Source: Hymenobacter amundsenii (lineage in GTDB: Bacteria; Bacteroidota; Bacteroidia; Cytophagales; Hymenobacteraceae). From it: a DNA stretch of 64,000 nucleotides. Below the pieces are notes generated by a model. The model did not search any database, was not told where the DNA came from, and saw only the letters and a program-made list of their open reading frames with translations. The DNA lies in assembly GCF_002204745.1 (NCBI RefSeq), contig NZ_NIRR01000013.1, positions 1-64,000 of the forward strand. Reading direction: 5' to 3'. A program made the position numbers and the translations under genes. This document shows, one piece after another, positions 24,066-32,322 of the stretch (its first letter is position 1; every line of letters starts with the position of its first letter).

Positions 24066-25160
24066 ATGCCTTCCGAAAACATCTATACGCCCCGCCAGCA
24101 GTATGTGCTGCTGATTCTGTGTCTGGTGACACTGGCGGGGCTGATTCTGCTGGGGCTGGGCTCCTATATCACGGCTTTTCTGGGGGCGGGGGTGCTGTAC
24201 GTGGTGCTCCGACCCTGGTTTACGGCCCTGGTCCACCGCGGCAGCTGGAACCGGCAGCTCGTCACGGCCGCGTTGCTGCTGTTCGCCTTCGTGGTTATTA
24301 TCCTGCCCTTCACGGCCCTGGTGTTCATGCTGGTCAACCGCATCCGCCTCTACGCCCAGGACACGAGCCAGATTATGACGGTGCTGCACACCATCGAGCA
24401 GAAAACCGGCTACCAGTTCACGACTGAAGGCAACGTGCGCGGCCTAGTCCAGCAGTCGGTGAGCTGGCTCAGCACCCGCATTCCGTCGCTGGCCAGCGGG
24501 TTATTGCATTTCACGGTCATCATCGGCCTGATGCTGTTCACGCTCTACTTCATGTTTATTCAGGAAGAAACCTTCCTGCGGGGCCTGCGCCGCTACCTGC
24601 CCTTCCGCAGCAATACCCTGCGCGAGCTGGGCGACGCGCTGCGCAACACGGTGAATGCCAACGTGCTCGGCCAGGCCCTCATTGCGCTGGTGCAGGCCCT
24701 GCTCACGGCCCTCACGCTCCAGATTTTCGGGGTTACCGACGCCTGGTTCTGGGGGACGCTGTCCTTCTTCACGGCCTTTATTCCGGTGCTGGGCACGCCG
24801 CTGGTCTGGGGCCCGGCGGCCATCCTCAAACTCACCCAGGGCCACGTGGGCCAGGGCGTGGGCATTCTGTTGGTGGGCGTCATCGTCATCATCAACATCG
24901 ACAACCTACTGCGCATCATGCTGGCCCGCCGCATGGGCGACATCCACCCGCTCGTTACCCTGGCTGGGGTGGTGCTGGGGGTCGAAATTTTCGGTATTCT
25001 GGGCCTTGTAATGGGGCCGCTTCTGCTCTCCTACTTTATTGTATTGATAACGGTATTCGAACGCGAAAACCGCATCCGCCGCCGCCCGCTGTCCGAGCCG
25101 CACGAATCGATTGAGGAGGCCCTGAGCCCGCCCCCGCTGCCACCGGCCGGGCCGGTGTAG
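24066..25160 (+). CDS. AI-2E family transporter (intact paralogue)
   Basis: 364 residues from ATG 24066; the frame opens further upstream but only through the preceding hairpin. Eight or so membrane helices; LRRYLPFRSNTLRELGDALRNTVNANVLGQALIA is the family's central amphipathic segment and FFTAFIPVLGTPLVWGPA its conserved loop, ending with DNLLRIMLARRMGDIHPLV. Family members export small molecules (TqsA) or sodium/protons; the substrate here is unknown. It is the complete counterpart of the frameshifted gene at 5742. Confidence 0.88.
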   Translation: MPSENIYTPRQQYVLLILCLVTLAGLILLGLGSYITAFLGAGVLYVVLRPWFTALVHRGSWNRQLVTAALLLFAFVVIILPFTALVFMLVNRIRLYAQDTSQIMTVLHTIEQKTGYQFTTEGNVRGLVQQSVSWLSTRIPSLASGLLHFTVIIGLMLFTLYFMFIQEETFLRGLRRYLPFRSNTLRELGDALRNTVNANVLGQALIALVQALLTALTLQIFGVTDAWFWGTLSFFTAFIPVLGTPLVWGPAAILKLTQGHVGQGVGILLVGVIVIINIDNLLRIMLARRMGDIHPLVTLAGVVLGVEIFGILGLVMGPLLLSYFIVLITVFERENRIRRRPLSEPHESIEEALSPPPLPPAGPV

Positions 25161-25183
25161 CGGAAACGGGCTAGATTGGTCGG

Positions 25184-26116
25184 TCAGGTTTGCGTTAGTA
25201 CCGTTTTGAACCCCAGCAGCTTGCCGCCTTCGCCTTCACCCAGCGCTAGCACGGGTATTTGCGGGCCTGTGCCAAAGCGGTAGACCTGCGTGCCACTCAA
25301 CTCCTGCTTCAAGTACATCTGCAAGCCCTTGTAACGGTTGGCCAGGGCGGGGTCGTCGAGCACGCCGTTGTCGGCGGTATGGTTGCTTAGGAAAGCGGTC
25401 AGCTCCAGCTTCTCGACGGCCGTGCCGGCCGGCACGCCGGCCAGTTGGCAGAGGGCAGCGTTGGTGAGGCCACCGGCCGGGGCCGTGAAGCTCACCGGCT
25501 CCAACGCCGCCTCTGCTTCACTGATGAACTGCAGGCCCTTGGTCATCTCGCGGATGGGTGCCAGAGCAGAGTCGTCAGCGGCAGCAGTAGCAGTAGCAGT
25601 AGCGGCAGTAGCGTCATCCGATTTTGCGGCCTGGACTTCTGGCTCGGAGGCTTCCACGGTTTCGCGGCCGCCCTTGGTGTCGCGGGGGTCGTCGGGCAGC
25701 TCGGGCGTGCCGGCTACCACGGTGGGCACCTGGGCCCCGATGGCGGCGGCCAGTTGATTCATCCGCTGTTCGGCCACCTTTATTTTGGGGTTGGCGAAGT
25801 TCATATCGGCCACTTTGTTCATCGGAATCAGGTGGATGTGGGCGTGGGGTACTTCGAGCCCGATAACGGCCACGCCCACCCGCTTACACGGTACGGCGGC
25901 CTGCACGCCCCGGGCCACGCGCTGGGCAAACAGGTGCAAAGCGGCCAACTCGCTCGGGGGTAAGTCGAAGATGTAATCAACTTCACGCTTCGGAATCACG
26001 AGCGTGTGCCCTTCCACGAGGGGCGTAATATCGAGGAAGGCCAGGTGGTGCTCGTCTTCGGCTACTTTGTAAGCGGGCAGCTCACCCGAAACGATGCGGG
26101 AGAAAATGGAAGGCAT
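25184..26116 (-). CDS. HIT-family hydrolase fused to a NuiA-like nuclease-inhibitor domain
   Basis: 310 residues from ATG 26116 (MPSIFSRIVSGELPAYKVAE); a start at 26266 would translate an intergenic repeat. Residues 1-125 are a HIT domain with the histidine triad VPHAHIHLIP (His91, His93, His95), a nucleotide hydrolase or transferase fold. After an Ala/Thr-rich linker (about 165-190), residues about 205-310 (MTKGLQFISEAEAALEPVSF ... NRYKGLQMYLKQEL, TQVYRFG) resemble NuiA, the inhibitor of the Anabaena NucA nuclease. Such a fusion is unusual. It could protect the cell against the nuclease encoded at 21120. The HIT part is confident, the NuiA part is inference. Confidence 0.8.
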   Translation of the reverse strand: MPSIFSRIVSGELPAYKVAEDEHHLAFLDITPLVEGHTLVIPKREVDYIFDLPPSELAALHLFAQRVARGVQAAVPCKRVGVAVIGLEVPHAHIHLIPMNKVADMNFANPKIKVAEQRMNQLAAAIGAQVPTVVAGTPELPDDPRDTKGGRETVEASEPEVQAAKSDDATAATATATAAADDSALAPIREMTKGLQFISEAEAALEPVSFTAPAGGLTNAALCQLAGVPAGTAVEKLELTAFLSNHTADNGVLDDPALANRYKGLQMYLKQELSGTQVYRFGTGPQIPVLALGEGEGGKLLGFKTVLTQT

Positions 26117-26123
26117 ACTTTCT

Positions 26124-26295
26124 GAGAGGTGAGAGGTGAGAGGTGAGAGGTGAGAGGTGAGAGGTGAGAATGGTACGGGATTCAGTGTACCGGTGCGGTC
26201 ATCGTGAGCCGTAAGTTTACGGGCTTCCCACAAAAAAGAAGAGGTGAGGCCCAAATCGGGTCTCACCTCTCACTTCTAATTTCTCACCTCTAAAA
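26124..26295. repeat. Heptad repeat (GAGAGGT)n and facing TCTCACC heptads
   Basis: 26124-26165 is six perfect tandem copies of GAGAGGT. On the far side, 26261-26295 is five in-phase heptads of the complementary kind (TCTCACC, TCTCACT, TCTAATT, TCTCACC, TCTAAAA). Together they form an imperfect inverted repeat around the gap between the greA and HIT genes. Also present is a local stem GAGGTGAGGCCC with GGGTCTCACCTC. Confidence 0.85.
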
Positions 26296-26297
26296 TG

Positions 26298-26771
26298 CTA
26301 GCGACTGATTTCCAGCACCTGGAACTGTAGCTTGCCAGCCGGCACCGTGATTTCGGCCGTATCGCCCACCGACTTACCCAACAAGCCTTTCCCGATTGGC
26401 GACTTGACGGAGATTTTGCCAGCGGCCAGGTTGGCTTCTTCCTCCGCTACCAGCGTGTAGTCGAGCACCATGTTGTTCTTCAGGTTCTTGAGCTTCACCT
26501 TGCTCATAATGAGCACCTTGCTCAGGTCGAGGTTCGACTCATCGAGCAGGCGGGCGTTGCCCATAACTTCCTCCAGCTTCGATATTTTCAGCTCTAGCAG
26601 GCCCTGGGCATCCTTGGCGGCGTCGTACTCGGCATTTTCGCTCAGGTCGCCCTTGTCCCGGGCCTCGCGCAGGTCTTCGGCAGCCTTGGCCCGGCCCCGG
26701 ATTTTGAGGTCTTGCAGCTCGGTCTTGAGCTTCTGCAGGCCCTCGGGGGTATAGTAATTGATGGTGGACAT
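26298..26771 (-). CDS. greA: Transcription elongation factor GreA
   Basis: 157 residues from ATG 26771 (MSTINYYTPEGLQKLKTEL). The N-terminal coiled coil carries ARDKGDLSENAEYDAAKDAQ, the conserved acidic tip (GDLSENAEYDAAK) that enters the RNA polymerase secondary channel and promotes cleavage of backtracked RNA. The C-terminal FKBP-like domain ends SPIGKGLLGKSVGDTAEI. Length is normal. A hairpin terminator sits 20 bp upstream on its own strand. Confidence 0.96.
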   Translation of the reverse strand: MSTINYYTPEGLQKLKTELQDLKIRGRAKAAEDLREARDKGDLSENAEYDAAKDAQGLLELKISKLEEVMGNARLLDESNLDLSKVLIMSKVKLKNLKNNMVLDYTLVAEEEANLAAGKISVKSPIGKGLLGKSVGDTAEITVPAGKLQFQVLEISR

Positions 26772-26790
26772 GGGAAGATGATGTAAGCTC

Positions 26791-26830
26791 AAAAAACAAG
26801 GAGAACGGCCAGCGTCGCTGGCCGTTCTCC
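26791..26830 (-). terminator. Rho-independent terminator upstream of greA
   Basis: 26800-26814 and 26816-26830 are perfect complements (GGAGAACGGCCAGCG and its reverse). Read on the minus strand the stem is followed by a TTTTTT run (26791-26796), so it stops transcription coming from the 2-hydroxyacid dehydrogenase gene before greA. Confidence 0.82.
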
Positions 26831-26874
26831 CCCTATCAGGTTTAGGCAAATATACGAAACGCGGCGGGAAAACG

Positions 26875-26955
26875 GTGAATACGTGAATGAGTGATTCGGT
26901 GAATGCGTACGGTTCTGTTGTTCATTCGTTCACCGGGTCGCTCGTTCATTCATTC
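26875..26955. repeat. Octad-phased inverted repeat
   Basis: The left half is phased at 8 bp (TGAATACG, TGAATGAG, TGATTCGG, TGAATGCG) and the right half too (TGTTGTTC, ATTCGTTC, ..., GCTCGTTC, ATTCATTC). Left and right pair over about 22 bases, with 17 exact matches and five T-G oppositions. The left half matches 1269-1291 at 21 of 23 bases. Confidence 0.65.
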
Positions 26956-27903
26956 CCCGTTTTTCCGCCCCAGAAACACCCCCAGCTTACGGGCCAGCAC
27001 GGCGTTGATGCGCTCGTAGCTCTGGTAGCTCCAGCCGCCGATATGGGGCGAGAGCACCACGTTGGCGGCCGTGCGCAGGTAGTCGAAGCGGGCCTGCTGC
27101 TCGGGGCTGAGGGTGGCGAGCTTCTCGTTTTCGAGCACGTCGAGGGCCGCGGCGCGCACCTGGCCGGTACGCAGGCGGCTCACCAGCGCGGCGTGGTCGA
27201 GTACTTCGCCCCGGGCCGTGTTCAGTAGCCAGAGCGGCTGCGCGAAGCCGGCCAGCAGCTCCTGGTTCACGAAATGGTGGTTGGCTGCCGAGTACGGGAT
27301 GTGCAGGCTCAGCACCTCGGCGCGGGCCTGAAGTTCAGCCAGCGGCACCAACGTGGCATACCCATCGGGCGGGCAGGCAGGGTCGTGGTCGTGGGCCAGC
27401 ACGGTGCAGCCGAAGGCGCTCAGGCGGCGGGCAAAGGCCCGGCCCATGTGCCCGTAGCCCAGCAGCCCGATGATTTTACCCCCGATTTCCTCGCCCCGGT
27501 TGGCCTCGCGGTGCCACTGCCCGGCCCGCACCTCGGCATCGGCCCGCGGAATATGACGGAACAGCGCTAGCAGCAGGCCCACGGCGTACTCACCCACCGC
27601 GTCGCGGTTGCCTTCGGGGGCGTTGAGCAGCGTTACGCCCGCCTCGACCATAGCGGCTTCATCAATGTTATCGACCCCGGCCCCGGCCCGGCACACGTAG
27701 CGCAGGTGCGGGCCGTGGGCCAGCAACTCCCGGGTCACGCGCAGCTTGGAGCGCACCACCAGTCCGTCGTAGGGGTGGTCAGCCAGGGCGGCGGGCACCT
27801 CAGCGGCCGTTAGGTCGGGCCGGTAGTGCAGCGTTACGCCCAGCGGCTCCAGGTACGCCGGCAGGCTGGGGTGCATGTCGTCGATGACGAGGCAGAGGGA
27901 CAT
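26950..27903 (-). CDS. D-isomer 2-hydroxyacid dehydrogenase (SerA/Pgdh-like)
   Basis: 317 residues. NAD-binding GxGxxG motif in IIGLLGYGHMGRAFARRL, plus the catalytic triad Arg (NTARGEVLD), Glu (LENEKLAT) and His (SPHIGGWS). The N-terminal substrate half holds VRSKLRVTRE and AGAGVDNID as in phosphoglycerate dehydrogenases, and there is no C-terminal ACT domain, so it is a short form. It may serve serine biosynthesis or another 2-oxoacid reduction. Heptad-phased AT-rich DNA precedes its start. Confidence 0.88.
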   Translation of the reverse strand: MSLCLVIDDMHPSLPAYLEPLGVTLHYRPDLTAAEVPAALADHPYDGLVVRSKLRVTRELLAHGPHLRYVCRAGAGVDNIDEAAMVEAGVTLLNAPEGNRDAVGEYAVGLLLALFRHIPRADAEVRAGQWHREANRGEEIGGKIIGLLGYGHMGRAFARRLSAFGCTVLAHDHDPACPPDGYATLVPLAELQARAEVLSLHIPYSAANHHFVNQELLAGFAQPLWLLNTARGEVLDHAALVSRLRTGQVRAAALDVLENEKLATLSPEQQARFDYLRTAANVVLSPHIGGWSYQSYERINAVLARKLGVFLGRKNGE

Positions 27904-27906
27904 TTT

Positions 27907-27941
27907 TGAATTAAAAATTGAGAATTAAAAGTTAAAAATCG
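27907..27941. repeat. AT-rich heptad-phased run
   Basis: Five in-phase 7-mers, TGAATTA AAAATTG AGAATTA AAAGTTA AAAATCG, lie directly upstream of the 2-hydroxyacid dehydrogenase start. They resemble the AATT-type heptads at 35833-35951. Confidence 0.6.
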
Positions 27942-27959
27942 GAATGCGTTTCACTCTTC

Positions 27960-28373
27960 TCAAAAAGGCCCTACTTGGTGAAGAATCGTATCAGCAGCCA
28001 CTTGAGTCAGCGTTTGCATCAGCTCTTTTCTTTCTAAAGGCCCTATTCGTCTTTCATTTGCTTCAGATAGCGACTGCACCTGAGTTGGATACAGCATATA
28101 AAGCTCAACGCCAACCCGCACCACCAGATACTCCCCGCAGGTCTGCGTATTGTATATCGTTTCCAGGAGTGGTTCACTGCCATAATCCGCATCGTCTTGG
28201 TACCAATGCAAGGCCGTCCCATCATCCATTGCCGCTGTATAATATTGTCCTGCCACGTGGGTAATATTATCCTCATTAGGTATCAGGCTAAGTGCCCACC
28301 GGCAGTTAGTCAGCAAGAATAAGCCCGCAGCTAAGAGCAATAAACAGCGAACTGTTTTTCGTGAAGCCAACAT
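27960..28373 (-). CDS. Small lipoprotein of unknown function
   Basis: 137 residues. Signal with Cys24 (LLLLAAGLFLLTNCRW) as probable lipid anchor. The mature part contains HVAGQYYTAAMDDGTALHWYQDDADYG and two Tyr-rich strands, with one further Cys (QTCGEYLVVRVG). No family recognised. Lower GC than its neighbours. Its start is 1 bp after the rsmA stop, so it is cotranscribed with rsmA. Confidence 0.6.
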   Translation of the reverse strand: MLASRKTVRCLLLLAAGLFLLTNCRWALSLIPNEDNITHVAGQYYTAAMDDGTALHWYQDDADYGSEPLLETIYNTQTCGEYLVVRVGVELYMLYPTQVQSLSEANERRIGPLERKELMQTLTQVAADTILHQVGPF

Positions 28374-28374
28374 T

Positions 28375-29163
28375 CTACTCGCTCTTGTTCTCCGCCACTC
28401 GGTTTGTCAACCCCACGAAATCGGCCACGCTGAGCTGCTCAGCGCGCAAGTCGAAGATGGGGTCGATGGTGGTTTCGGGAGGCATGCCGAAGGGCTTGAG
28501 GGCGTTGCGCAGGGTTTTGCGGCGGGTAGAAAAGGCCTGCTTCACGACCCGGAAGAACAGCTTTTCGTCGCAGGCCAGCTGTTCGGTGTCGTTGCGGGTG
28601 AGGCGGATGACGGCCGACTGCACCTTGGGCGGCGGGCTGAACACGTGCGGGGGCACCGTGAACAGGTATTCGATGTCGTAGAATGCCTGGAGCAGCACGC
28701 TCAGGATGCCGTAGGTTTTGGAGCCCGGGCCGGTGGCCAGGCGGTCGGCCACTTCCTTCTGCAGCATACCCACGCTCTCGCGTACCTGCTGGCGATGGGC
28801 CAGAATCTGGAAGTAGATCTGGCTGCTGATATTGTAGGGAAAGTTGCCGATGATGCTCAGCGGCTGCTCTCCATAGAGCGCCGTCAGATCCATTTTCAGG
28901 AAGTCCTGGGAGTAAATCCGGTCTTCGAGGGCCGGGTAGTGCTTCTGCAGGTAGGCCACCGAGTCGCGGTCGATTTCCACCACGGCCGTCTCGTACTCCG
29001 GGTGCAGCAGCAGCGTCTGGGTCAGCACGCCCATACCCGGCCCGATTTCGAGCACGTGCTTCACCTCATCAGGCAGGCGCAGGGCCTCCACAATGTTGCG
29101 GGCAATGTTGGGGTCGTTGAGAAAGTGCTGACCGAGGTGCTTTTTGGCTTTAACGGAATCCAT
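28375..29163 (-). CDS. rsmA: 16S rRNA dimethyladenosine transferase RsmA (KsgA)
   Basis: 262 residues. SAM-binding LEIGPGMGVLTQTLL and the catalytic NFPYNIS (N-x-x-Y-x-x) are both present; KKHLGQHFLND is the family N-terminus. It dimethylates two adenines near the 3' end of 16S rRNA during small-subunit maturation. Normal length. Heptad repeats and a long REP-like hairpin lie just upstream of its start. Confidence 0.95.
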   Translation of the reverse strand: MDSVKAKKHLGQHFLNDPNIARNIVEALRLPDEVKHVLEIGPGMGVLTQTLLLHPEYETAVVEIDRDSVAYLQKHYPALEDRIYSQDFLKMDLTALYGEQPLSIIGNFPYNISSQIYFQILAHRQQVRESVGMLQKEVADRLATGPGSKTYGILSVLLQAFYDIEYLFTVPPHVFSPPPKVQSAVIRLTRNDTEQLACDEKLFFRVVKQAFSTRRKTLRNALKPFGMPPETTIDPIFDLRAEQLSVADFVGLTNRVAENKSE

Positions 29164-29169
29164 TCTTCT

Positions 29170-29400
29170 GGAGAAGTGAGATATGAGAAGCGAGAAGTAA
29201 GATGGGCAGTAAGACCAGGAGAATTAAAAGAACGTGTCATGTTGAGCATTCTGCGCATCAAGCAGAGACGGAGCGAAGTCGAAGCATCTCTACCGCAGTG
29301 GTGATCCTGACGCCTGGGTTAGCGCTGCAACGAAACGGTAGAGATGCTTCGACTATGCCTCCGGCTACGCTCAGCATGACAATAGTCTCACTTCTCCAAA
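29170..29400. repeat. Heptad arms around a long REP-like hairpin
   Basis: The 337-bp gap between rsmA and the divergent aminopeptidase is filled by repeats. Heptads GGAGAAG TGAGATA TGAGAAG CGAGAAG TAAGATG run from 29170 to 29204, and CTCACTTCTCC at 29387-29397 is the reverse complement of their GGAGAAGTGAG. Inside, TCGAAGCATCTCTACC (29279-29294) pairs perfectly with 29337-29352, and GTCATGTTGAGC with GCTCAGCATGAC (11 of 12). Confidence 0.8.
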
Positions 29401-29499
29401 CTTCCTACCTTCACGGTCAAAGATACGCCGATGCCGGCCGTTTCTGCCGGCCTGCGGGCTGCAAGGCGGCCGACTCACTCATTTTACCTGTTTCTTCCC

Positions 29500-30951
29500 A
29501 TGCCCCTATCCCTCGCCTACGCCGCCGATTTTCCCGCCATTGCCAGCACCGTGTTCATTCTGCCCAGCGGCACGAAGGAGCTGCCCGTAACAGCCGCCGC
29601 CGATCTGCCCGAGGCCGCCCGCCAGTACGTGGCCGCCCAGCTGACCGCCGACGAGAAGTTCGTGGCCGTGAACCAGTACTCGCACCACCACTACTACGTG
29701 GTGGCCGAGGAGAAGAAAACGGCCGCCCTGGGCTGCGAGGCCCTGCGCAAGGCCGGCCATAAGCTCCACGCCCGCCTCAAGGCCGATAAAGTGGAGGAAC
29801 TGTTCATCTGCAACCTCACGCCCGCCGGCGGTTCGCTGGCTTTAGCTGAGGGCCTGGCCCTGACCGCCTACCAGTTCGAGGGTTACAAAACCGACGAGAA
29901 ATCGAAGAAAGCGCCGGTGCTCCAGCAGCTCACGCTGGTTGGCCCCGATTTGTCGGCCGAGAAAGTAGCTGAGCTCGACGGCCTGCTTCAGGGCGTGTAC
30001 CTGGCCCGCGACCTGGTGAACATGCCCTACAGTCACCTCAACGCCACTCAGCTGGCCCAGCAGTTCGAGCAGGCTGGCGACGCGGCCGGCTTCGACGTGG
30101 AAATTCTGGACTTCGTTCGCATCGAGGCCCTGCGCATGGGCGGCCTGCTGGCCGTGAACCAGGGCAGCCCCGAGCCGCCCACGTTCACTATTATGGAGTA
30201 CAAGCCTGAAGGGGCCACCAACGCCAAGCCCATCGTGCTGGTAGGCAAGGGTGTGGTGTTCGATACCGGCGGGCTTAGCCTCAAGCCCACACCCAACAGC
30301 ATGGACCTGATGAAGTGCGACATGGGCGGCTCGGCCGTGGTGGTGGGCGTGCTCACGGCGCTGGCCAAGAACAAGGTGCCGCTGCACGTAATCGGGCTGG
30401 TACCGGCCACCGACAACCGCCCCGGCGGCCCCGCCCTGGCCCCCGGCGACGTGATTACGATGTACAGCGGCCTCACGGTAGAAGTGCTCAACACCGACGC
30501 TGAAGGCCGCCTGATTCTGGCCGATGCCCTGGCCTTCGCCAAAAAATACGACCCCGAACTGGTCATGGACTACGCTACGCTCACCGGCTCGGCGGCCCGC
30601 GCCATCGGCATCGAGGGCATCGTCTACATGGGCACGGCCGATGAGGACGTAATGGCCGACCTAAAGAAAGCTGGCCACACCACCCACGAGCGGCTGGTAG
30701 AATTCCCCCTCTGGGACGAGTATGCCGACCACATCAAGAGCCCCATTGCCGACATGACCAACTTGGGCAAGGCCGAAGCCGGCGCCATTTCGGCCGGTAA
30801 GTTCCTGGAGCGCTACGCCGAAGGCTACCCCTGGGTACACTTCGATATTGCCGGCCCCGCCTTCCTCACCGCCCCCGACTCCTACCGCGGCAAAGGCGGC
30901 ACCGGCACCGCCGTGCGCCTCACGTATGAGTTTTTGAAGAGCCGGGTGTAA
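29500..30951 (+). CDS. pepA: Leucyl aminopeptidase, M17 family
   Basis: 483 residues from ATG 29500 (MPLSLAYAADFPAIA). The M17 C-terminal catalytic domain has GKGVVFDTGGLSLKP (metal-binding Lys and Asp), and the diagnostic NTDAEGRL. The two zinc ions and the bicarbonate-binding Arg are in this segment, so the enzyme should be active. It releases N-terminal residues from peptides in the cytoplasm, recycling amino acids. Single gene, preceded by a long intergenic repeat. Confidence 0.94.
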   Translation: MPLSLAYAADFPAIASTVFILPSGTKELPVTAAADLPEAARQYVAAQLTADEKFVAVNQYSHHHYYVVAEEKKTAALGCEALRKAGHKLHARLKADKVEELFICNLTPAGGSLALAEGLALTAYQFEGYKTDEKSKKAPVLQQLTLVGPDLSAEKVAELDGLLQGVYLARDLVNMPYSHLNATQLAQQFEQAGDAAGFDVEILDFVRIEALRMGGLLAVNQGSPEPPTFTIMEYKPEGATNAKPIVLVGKGVVFDTGGLSLKPTPNSMDLMKCDMGGSAVVVGVLTALAKNKVPLHVIGLVPATDNRPGGPALAPGDVITMYSGLTVEVLNTDAEGRLILADALAFAKKYDPELVMDYATLTGSAARAIGIEGIVYMGTADEDVMADLKKAGHTTHERLVEFPLWDEYADHIKSPIADMTNLGKAEAGAISAGKFLERYAEGYPWVHFDIAGPAFLTAPDSYRGKGGTGTAVRLTYEFLKSRV

Positions 30952-30964
30952 GGCCAGAACGACA

Positions 30965-31080
30965 GGAAAGGAACGTCATGTTGAGCGCAGCCGAAACATC
31001 TCTACCGCTTCGTTGCCACTAACAGGTTTACCACTGCGGTAGAGCTGCTTCGACTCAACTCAGCATGATATTCTTTTTTG
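30965..31080. repeat. REP-like nested hairpin
   Basis: The outer arms GAACGTCATGTTGAG (30971-30985) and CTCAGCATGATATTC (31060-31074) pair, and inner GAAACATCTCTACCGC (30993-31008) pairs with GCGGTAGAGCTGCTTC (31036-31051), with a few mismatches. It follows the aminopeptidase stop and precedes pdxA; a T-run follows the right arm, so it may also terminate. Confidence 0.78.
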
Positions 31081-31132
31081 TCCGCCCTCCCCAGCCCCAC
31101 TAAGCCCTAACCCCATAAGACCTACTACAAGA

Positions 31133-32191
31133 ATGCTCCCACGAATTGGTATTTCCGTCGGTGACCTGGCCGGCATCGGGCCCGAAGTCATCTATAAAAC
31201 CTTTCTCGATCCGCGCCTGCTCAAGTTCTGTACGCCCGTGGTGTACGGCACGGCCACTGTTCTTTTTGACGACTTTCCCACCGACGGCCAGCACGAGCCG
31301 CTCACATTCCGACAGGTGCGCGAGGCGGCCGACATTGCCCCCGGCAAGCACAACGCCGTAAGCTGCTGGGAGGGCGACGACGACGTGCAGCTCACGCCCG
31401 GCCAGCCCAGCGCGGCCAGCGGCGCGGCGGCCCGCCAGAGTCTGCTCGCCGCTGCCCGCGACCTGAAGGCCGGTCTGCTCGACGCCCTAGTCACGGCCCC
31501 CATCAGCAAGGAAAACACCCAGGCCGACGACTTCCGTTTCCCCGGCCACACCGAGTTCCTGACCACCTTCTTCGAGGCCAAGGAAAGCCTGATGCTACTC
31601 GTGGCCGACGACTTGCGGGTAGCCACCGTTACGGGCCACATTCCGCTCAAGGATGTGGCCAGCCGCCTCACCAAGGAGCTGCTCACGGCCAAGCTGCGCA
31701 TTTTGCTGAATTCGCTCAAGAACGATTTCGGCATCGAGAAGCCCCGGGTAGCCGTGCTGGGCCTTAACCCCCACGCCGGCGAAAATGGCCTGCTCGGCAC
31801 CGAGGAAGCCACCATCGTGACCCCCGTACTCCAGCAATTCCAACAGCAGGGCCACCTCACTTACGGCCCCTACCCCGCCGATGGCTACTTCGGCACCGGC
31901 CAGTTCAAGCAGTTCGACGCCACGCTCTCCCTCTACCACGATCAGGGCCTGATTCCGTTTAAAACCCTGGCCTTCGAGCGGGGCGTGAACTACACGGCCG
32001 GCCTATCGGTGGTGCGCACTTCCCCCGACCACGGCACCGCGTACGGCATCGCCGGCCAGTTCAAAGCCGACGAAACATCCTTCCGCGAAGCCTTGTACCT
32101 AGCCTGCGAACTGGTGCGTTACCGCCAGTCCGAATCCGAAATCAAGCCTCTCATTCCCGCCCCCGCCCCACGCGGCGGTAGAAGGGAGTAA
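31133..32191 (+). CDS. pdxA: 4-hydroxythreonine-4-phosphate dehydrogenase PdxA
   Basis: 352 residues. The family start GISVGDLAGIGPEV, the LVTAPISKENTQA nucleotide-site segment, the metal-binding His in FPGHTEFL and the later HDQGLIPFK are all present. PdxA oxidises 4-phosphohydroxy-L-threonine for pyridoxal phosphate synthesis in the deoxyxylulose pathway, working with PdxJ, which is not in the window. Length is normal. A short hairpin (32197-32259) follows the stop codon. Confidence 0.94.
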   Translation: MLPRIGISVGDLAGIGPEVIYKTFLDPRLLKFCTPVVYGTATVLFDDFPTDGQHEPLTFRQVREAADIAPGKHNAVSCWEGDDDVQLTPGQPSAASGAAARQSLLAAARDLKAGLLDALVTAPISKENTQADDFRFPGHTEFLTTFFEAKESLMLLVADDLRVATVTGHIPLKDVASRLTKELLTAKLRILLNSLKNDFGIEKPRVAVLGLNPHAGENGLLGTEEATIVTPVLQQFQQQGHLTYGPYPADGYFGTGQFKQFDATLSLYHDQGLIPFKTLAFERGVNYTAGLSVVRTSPDHGTAYGIAGQFKADETSFREALYLACELVRYRQSESEIKPLIPAPAPRGGRRE

Positions 32192-32196
32192 CTAGG

Positions 32197-32259
32197 GAAT
32201 TCAGAACGTCATGCTTGATCTGGCGGCCGCGCAGCCAAAGCATGACGTTCCTTTGAATT
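32197..32259. repeat. Short REP-like hairpin
   Basis: GAATTCAGAACGTCATGCTT (32197-32216) pairs with the 32238-32259 strand (AAGCATGACGTTCCTTTGAATT), with a two-base bulge. It shares AACGTCATG with the other copies and lies just after pdxA. Confidence 0.75.
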
Positions 32260-32322
32260 TCTAAACGGCTCCCTCATATTTAACTCCATTTTCGAAATTT
32301 TCTTTCCAAAATCGGAAGTTTC

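Noticed and set aside
26124..26165. Tandem GAGAGGT tract as a CRISPR or VNTR minisatellite of known type
   Set aside because: A 7-bp unit is too short for CRISPR; treated as a heptad repeat.
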